A stretch of 9,683 nucleotides of DNA, from NCBI GenBank assembly GCA_025351985.1, contig JANXUW010000544.1, forward strand, positions 1-9,683, in the 5' to 3' direction. Origin of the DNA: Pseudolysobacter sp. GTDB taxonomy: Bacteria; Pseudomonadota; Gammaproteobacteria; Xanthomonadales; Rhodanobacteraceae. This document shows, one piece after another, positions 6,796 through 9,683 of this stretch. Each line of letters starts with the position of its first letter. Within the stretch, counting starts at the first letter, position 1. Both the position numbers and the translations under genes were made by a program. The notes below the pieces were generated by a model. It saw only the letters and a program-made list of their open reading frames with translations. It was not told where the DNA came from and made no database searches.

Positions 6796-7104
6796 GCGCG
6801 CCTGTCTGAAACAGCCGAGCGATTCTTCAATTCATGCAAGCAGCGTGGCGATGCCTGTGGCTCAATCCTGGTCTTTGCCAAAGCCCCACATTCGCTACAA
6901 CAGCGGATCATCAGAAACCGCTGCTGATCGCCGATCAAAGATTCTTGTCCAGAGCCGGAACATCATGCAGCAGATGCTCGACGAACTGCTACAACAGCGA
7001 CCTTCCATCGACGGGTGGTGGCAGGTTCAATGCAGCGCTCCAATTGCGCCTGAATCCGTATGCGCAAACATCACTGGGCACATATAGAAGGTGGAAACGT
7101 CGGT

Positions 7105-7133
7105 TTGACATCACCAGAATCATGACTTATAAG
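7105..7133 (+). promoter_or_regulatory. Near-consensus sigma-70 promoter for the DUF3494 gene
   Basis: A perfect -35 TTGACA (7105-7110), a 17-base spacer and TATAAG (7128-7133, five of six consensus bases) match the housekeeping promoter closely. The predicted start near 7140 gives an untranslated leader of about 180 nt before the ATG at 7320. A perfect -10 box TATAAT also occurs at 7231-7236 but has no matching -35 at 16-18 bases. Confidence 0.65.
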
Positions 7134-7319
7134 TTTTGAAAAATATGAATGCTGGTCACTTTAAATGCAATGTGAGGCACGTATTGGCAAAAAAATTGTT
7201 CCCGGTAGTAGTCACTGGCGGATTAGCATGTATAATTGTTTGTTGAACGGACTTGGCACTCGCTTTTTGCTCTTTATTCATCAATTTGACTAACCCGTAC
7301 TCTATTAGGAAACAATGCC

Positions 7320-8525
7320 ATGAGAATCCAGCGAAATCCGATCACTGTGGTGAAATACTCATGGACTCAGGCCGAGCCAACCCGGACTTGCTCCCGCCGC
7401 AAAAAATTTAGCGTGTCGAAGCTACTTGGCCTCATTACGCTCATGTGCTGCGTTTTACCGGCATGGGCGCAAACCGTTCAATTGGGCACCGCCGGCAACT
7501 TCGGCGCGTTGGCCGGTTCGGCAGTCACTAACACGGGTGCCAGCGTCATCCACGGCAGCGTTGGCGTTTCTCCTGGAACGTCAATAACCGGATTTCCGCC
7601 CGGCAGTATTTTCCCTGGATCGGGCGCCATCCATTCCGCCGACGCCGTGGCACTTCAGGCGGAATCGGATCTCACCACCGCGTTGGTTGACGCCCAAAAC
7701 CGCGTATGCGGCACGACCATTGCCGGCGGCGTCCTCGGCGGCTTGACCCTGACGCCCGGTGTGTACTGTATGGGAGCAGCAAACCTTACCGGAACGCTCA
7801 CACTGAACGGCGCTGGCGTTTATATCTTCCAGATTGGCAGCGCCCTCACTACGGCGCCGAGCGCATCGGTCGTTGCAATCAATGGTGCTTCCGCATGCAA
7901 TGTCTTCTGGCAAGTTACGAGTTCCGCAACCATCGATACCGCGACGGCAATGCTCGGCAACTTGATGGGTTTGAGTAGCATCACGATAAATACCGGTGCC
8001 ACCTTGAGTGGGCGGGCCTTGGCCCGAAACGCAGCAGTATCGCTCGATACCGGCAATGTAACGGCGTGCGCAGGAGCCAGCGGGACCGCGCCGACGACTC
8101 TCGATTCGCAGACCACGGCGATCGTGCAACTCGGCGCTGCGATCCATGACACAGCCATTCTTGGCGGCGGCACGTCTCCCACCGGAACCATTACTTTTTC
8201 GCTATATGGTCCGAACGATGTGACCTGCAGCTCCACCCCCATATTCACCTCGACGGTCAACATCAGCGGTAATGGCAATTATGTATCTGCAGACTTCGTG
8301 CCGACCTTGCCTGGAAGTTATCACTGGATAGCGAGTTACAGTGGCGATTCCGGCAATGATGCCGCCATCGGCCCCTGTAACAGTCCGAATGAAAACGTCA
8401 CCGTGCTCGCTGCGCCGATAGTCGCTATCGCCATACCGGCAACATCCGACTGGACAATATCACTGCTCGCCTTCCTGATATTAATAACAACATTGATGGG
8501 CCTCAGGCGCAGGGCCGGCTGCTGA
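7320..8525 (+). CDS. DUF3494 ice-binding-like secreted protein with Ig-like domain and IPTL-CTERM-like anchor
   Basis: 401 residues. The ATG at 7320 has AGGA nine bases upstream. An ATG at 7315 reads only Met-Pro-stop and is rejected. A long basic N-region precedes a hydrophobic core and AWA (48-50), where signal peptidase should cut. Residues 52-250 match the DUF3494/ice-binding-like beta-solenoid (VQLGTAGNFGALAGSAVTNT, GVYCMGAANLTGTLTLNGAG, VFWQVTSSATI, GRALARNAAVSL). Some relatives bind ice; others are adhesins or of unknown role, and ice binding is not shown here. Residues 258-363 form an Ig-like repeat (TGTITFSLYGPND ... YHWIASYSGDSGND). The tail IPATSDW (372-378), a hydrophobic helix and LRRR fit an IPTL-CTERM sorting signal, though the usual IPTL and W-G are altered. 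The protein is probably cut or held at the envelope by an exosortase-like enzyme encoded elsewhere. Confidence 0.88.
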   Translation: MRIQRNPITVVKYSWTQAEPTRTCSRRKKFSVSKLLGLITLMCCVLPAWAQTVQLGTAGNFGALAGSAVTNTGASVIHGSVGVSPGTSITGFPPGSIFPGSGAIHSADAVALQAESDLTTALVDAQNRVCGTTIAGGVLGGLTLTPGVYCMGAANLTGTLTLNGAGVYIFQIGSALTTAPSASVVAINGASACNVFWQVTSSATIDTATAMLGNLMGLSSITINTGATLSGRALARNAAVSLDTGNVTACAGASGTAPTTLDSQTTAIVQLGAAIHDTAILGGGTSPTGTITFSLYGPNDVTCSSTPIFTSTVNISGNGNYVSADFVPTLPGSYHWIASYSGDSGNDAAIGPCNSPNENVTVLAAPIVAIAIPATSDWTISLLAFLILITTLMGLRRRAGC

Positions 8526-8534
8526 TCTTTGGCC

Positions 8535-8580
8535 GCGTTGAAGAGTCTGGCGTTGAACCAGACTCTTCAACGGTTGTTTT
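8535..8580 (+). terminator. Rho-independent terminator of the DUF3494 gene
   Basis: The arms CGTTGAAGAGTCTGG (8535-8549) and CCAGACTCTTCAACG (8557-8571) pair perfectly over 15 bp around a 7-base loop, then GTTGTTTTC. It lies 10 bases after the stop codon (8523-8525) and is a clear intrinsic terminator despite the interrupted T run. It may also shield the convergent gene ending at 8674. Confidence 0.85.
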
Positions 8581-8673
8581 CAATATCTACTGCACCGGAA
8601 GTAGTTGCTCCGATCATGGCGCAACACAGGAATCCGCAAGAATAAATCGACGTAAAACTTGTGTTCTTCAGTT

Positions 8674-9009
8674 TTACTGCAAGCGTCGCGAAATCAGGAA
8701 AAATGCGAGGTTGCCAATACCAGTCGCTGCCGCCAGCACGGCGATGACACCTGGGGTGATGTCATGCCAGTCGAACAGCTGGATCAGACCGAACCCTGCG
8801 GCAAGACATATCAGAATTGTGCTCCAGCGCAACGATGCATGGCGTCGCCGCAACTCCTCGCCCTGCAGGATCGAGCGCAGCATTTCTTCCGAGCCGCCGG
8901 TGCGCAATAGCAGATAACGCATGCGCGCATCGATCACCGCCTTGAAGACGTAGGCGATGCTCAGAAACATGGTGACAGGGACGACAATTTGTACGACTTC
9001 GTGACTCAT
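8674..9009 (-). CDS. Small three-helix membrane protein, DUF6249-like
   Basis: 111 residues from the ATG at 9009, chosen because GGAG lies six bases upstream. An in-frame ATG at 9105 would place the start upstream of its own promoter motif and within the sigma promoter. Helices are seen at about residues 6-24, 63-79 and 86-107, separated by a soluble charged stretch (RTGGSEEMLRSILQGEELRRR, 36-56). The pattern fits small DUF6249-type proteins, recalled from memory, with no known biochemical role. The gene is divergent from the ECF sigma factor and carries the same promoter motif, so it is probably in that factor's regulon and may be its membrane-bound partner or modulator. No anti-sigma zinc motif is visible, so calling it an anti-sigma factor would be unsupported. 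Confidence 0.8.
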   Translation of the reverse strand: MSHEVVQIVVPVTMFLSIAYVFKAVIDARMRYLLLRTGGSEEMLRSILQGEELRRRHASLRWSTILICLAAGFGLIQLFDWHDITPGVIAVLAAATGIGNLAFFLISRRLQ

Positions 9010-9049
9010 GATGCTCTCCGCGATAGGGCGATAACCCGGACAGGGGCAT

Positions 9050-9077
9050 AGATACGCCGCAGTCGACAACGGTTGCA
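9050..9077 (-). promoter_or_regulatory. ECF-type promoter for the DUF6249-like gene
   Basis: On the minus strand, TGCAACC (9077-9071), a 14-base spacer and CGTATCT (9056-9050) form the layout of ECF promoters (AAC-rich -35, CGT-type -10; compare the Bacillus SigW type TGAAAC-N16-CGTA). Transcription would start near 9043, giving a leader of about 34 bases. The same motif faces the sigma gene. Confidence 0.65.
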
Positions 9078-9088
9078 TCGGCATTGCT

Positions 9089-9116
9089 TGCAACCGACAC
9101 GCCACTCGGCGTATCT
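9089..9116 (+). promoter_or_regulatory. ECF-type autoregulatory promoter for the sigma factor gene
   Basis: TGCAACC (9089-9095), a 14-base spacer (9096-9109) and CGTATCT (9110-9116). It shares TGCAACCG-N10-CGGCGTATCT exactly with the divergent promoter, and the two -35 elements are separated by 11 bp. The start would lie near 9123, a short leader before the ATG at 9141, with GGAAGA (9126-9131) as ribosome site. Confidence 0.65.
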
Positions 9117-9140
9117 CATGCGCATGGAAGATTTCAACGC

Positions 9141-9683
9141 ATGAATCCGGATCGCATCCTTGTCGACGCCGTGCTGGGCCACGCGCCGGGCGCGTTCGAG
9201 CGTCTCGTGCGCGAGTATCAGGGATTGTGCTGGCACATTATTTTTCGCATGGTGCGCCATCCGGAAGACGCGCGCGACCTGTGCCAGGAAACGTTTTTGC
9301 GCGTGCACCAGAGCCTGCATCAGTATCGTTACGAAAGCGCATTGAAATCCTGGATCGGCCGGGTCGCGTATTCGATCGCGCTGCGTCATCTCGAACGTCA
9401 GCGTATCCCGCTGGTGGCTGTTGCGGACGATGACGAAGAACTATCGCTGCTGGAGAACATCGGCGACGAATTCAATCTCGAAGCCGCGTGCGCCGATGCG
9501 GAAACCGCTAAAAATCTACACACCGCGATCGACGCGCTACCGCCGCTGCAACGTACCGTGCTGACGCTTTATCATCTCGACGAAATATCGATTCCCGAGA
9601 TCGCGCAAATCACCGGACTGGCCAGCGGCACGATCATAGAGTCATCTGTTTCGCACGCGTGTGCGATTGCGCGAAATGCTCGA
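9141..9683 (+). CDS. ECF (RpoE-type) RNA polymerase sigma factor, frameshifted in region 4 and cut by the window edge
   Basis: The ATG at 9141 follows GGAAGA by nine bases. Residues 16-82 are sigma region 2 (FERLVREYQGLCWHIIFRMV, then EDARDLCQETFLRVHQ, which binds core polymerase and the -10 element). Region 4 begins about residue 125 (LPPLQRTVLTLYHLDEISIP, then EIAQITGLASGTI), for the -35 element. After GTI (codon 9633-9635) the reading frame turns to IESSVSHACAIARNAR, which is atypical. Skipping one base near 9637 restores KSHLFRTRVRLREML, the expected end of the helix-turn-helix. So there is a one-base insertion, either a real inactivating mutation or a base-calling error near the end of the sequence. 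A divergent partner and twin promoters suggest autoregulation. The inducing signal is unknown. Confidence 0.88.
   Translation, partial: MNPDRILVDAVLGHAPGAFERLVREYQGLCWHIIFRMVRHPEDARDLCQETFLRVHQSLHQYRYESALKSWIGRVAYSIALRHLERQRIPLVAVADDDEELSLLENIGDEFNLEAACADAETAKNLHTAIDALPPLQRTVLTLYHLDEISIPEIAQITGLASGTIIESSVSHACAIARNAR

Larger units (their letters stand above)
6698..7319. other. Divergent intergenic region, OPT to DUF3494 gene
   Basis: These 622 bases hold the OPT upstream region with its near-palindrome (6726-6749), a hairpin with T run (6769-6795), and the DUF3494 promoter and leader (7105-7319), listed separately. Between about 6796 and 7100 the sequence has a coding-like composition. On the plus strand a frame ending at 7087 includes IMQQMLDELLQQRP, but there is no start with a ribosome site and no family I recognise, so it is left as possible decayed coding DNA. 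Confidence 0.5.

Noticed and set aside
5618..7087. 489-codon open frame on the plus strand antisense to the OPT transporter
   Set aside because: It is rich in Arg, Asp, His and Gln with no domain, mirrors the hydrophobic OPT codons, and is a GC-bias shadow.
7231..7236. Perfect -10 box TATAAT as the main DUF3494 promoter
   Set aside because: No -35 element at 16-18 bases. The promoter at 7105-7133 is far better matched; this one could still be a secondary start.
7315..7323. Met-Pro-stop mini-ORF overlapping the DUF3494 start codon
   Set aside because: It is only two codons long and four bases from the ribosome site, so more likely chance than a regulatory leader peptide.
9124..9144. Short ORF starting at ATG 9124 before the sigma gene
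   Set aside because: It has six codons ending in TGA across the sigma start, and its ATGGAAGA overlaps the sigma ribosome site.

Overview
The window looks like chromosome of a high-GC gammaproteobacterium, most likely Xanthomonadales/Lysobacterales (Rhodanobacteraceae-like). This is inferred from gene content, not from a marker gene: secreted proteins with a terminal IFRDGFE-type tail or an IPTL-CTERM-like tail, a rhomboid with a long extra loop and helical C-terminal domain, an OPT transporter, and a small three-helix membrane protein divergent from an ECF sigma factor.

Left part (1-1432, all minus strand). This is the accessory region. A GIY-YIG/T5orf172-like ORF runs off the left edge (398 to 1). 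A 156-residue membrane-protein ORF (927 to 457) precedes it. Between them lies a 73-bp site with attC architecture (402-474), so the two ORFs read as consecutive integron gene cassettes. No integron integrase is visible. Upstream is AT-rich non-coding DNA (939-1186) with hairpins, then a fragment of about 80 codons encoding only the C-terminus of cobalamin-dependent methionine synthase (metH).

Middle part (1578-6697). A rhomboid intramembrane protease (minus, start 3035) has a helical-repeat C-terminal extension. A secreted seven-repeat kelch beta-propeller follows (plus, 3408-4535). It converges on an OPT-family oligopeptide transporter (minus, GTG start at 6697), with a 14-bp-stem hairpin between them. 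A near-palindrome lies just upstream of the OPT start.

Right part (6698-9683). A 622-bp intergenic region holds a near-consensus sigma-70 promoter giving a leader of about 180 nt. This drives a DUF3494 (ice-binding-like) surface protein with an Ig-like domain and a membrane-spanning C-terminal sorting tail, closed by a strong 15-bp-stem terminator. Last come a DUF6249-like membrane protein (minus, start 9009) and an ECF sigma factor (plus, start 9141, runs off the edge). Both are preceded by the same promoter motif, TGCAACCG-N10-CGGCGTATCT, in divergent orientation, so the sigma factor probably controls itself and its neighbour. A one-base insertion near 9637 shifts the frame in sigma region 4.

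The best leads are the integron cassette junction with the metH scar beside it, and the twin divergent ECF promoters. No wholly new multi-gene system can be defended from this sequence alone.
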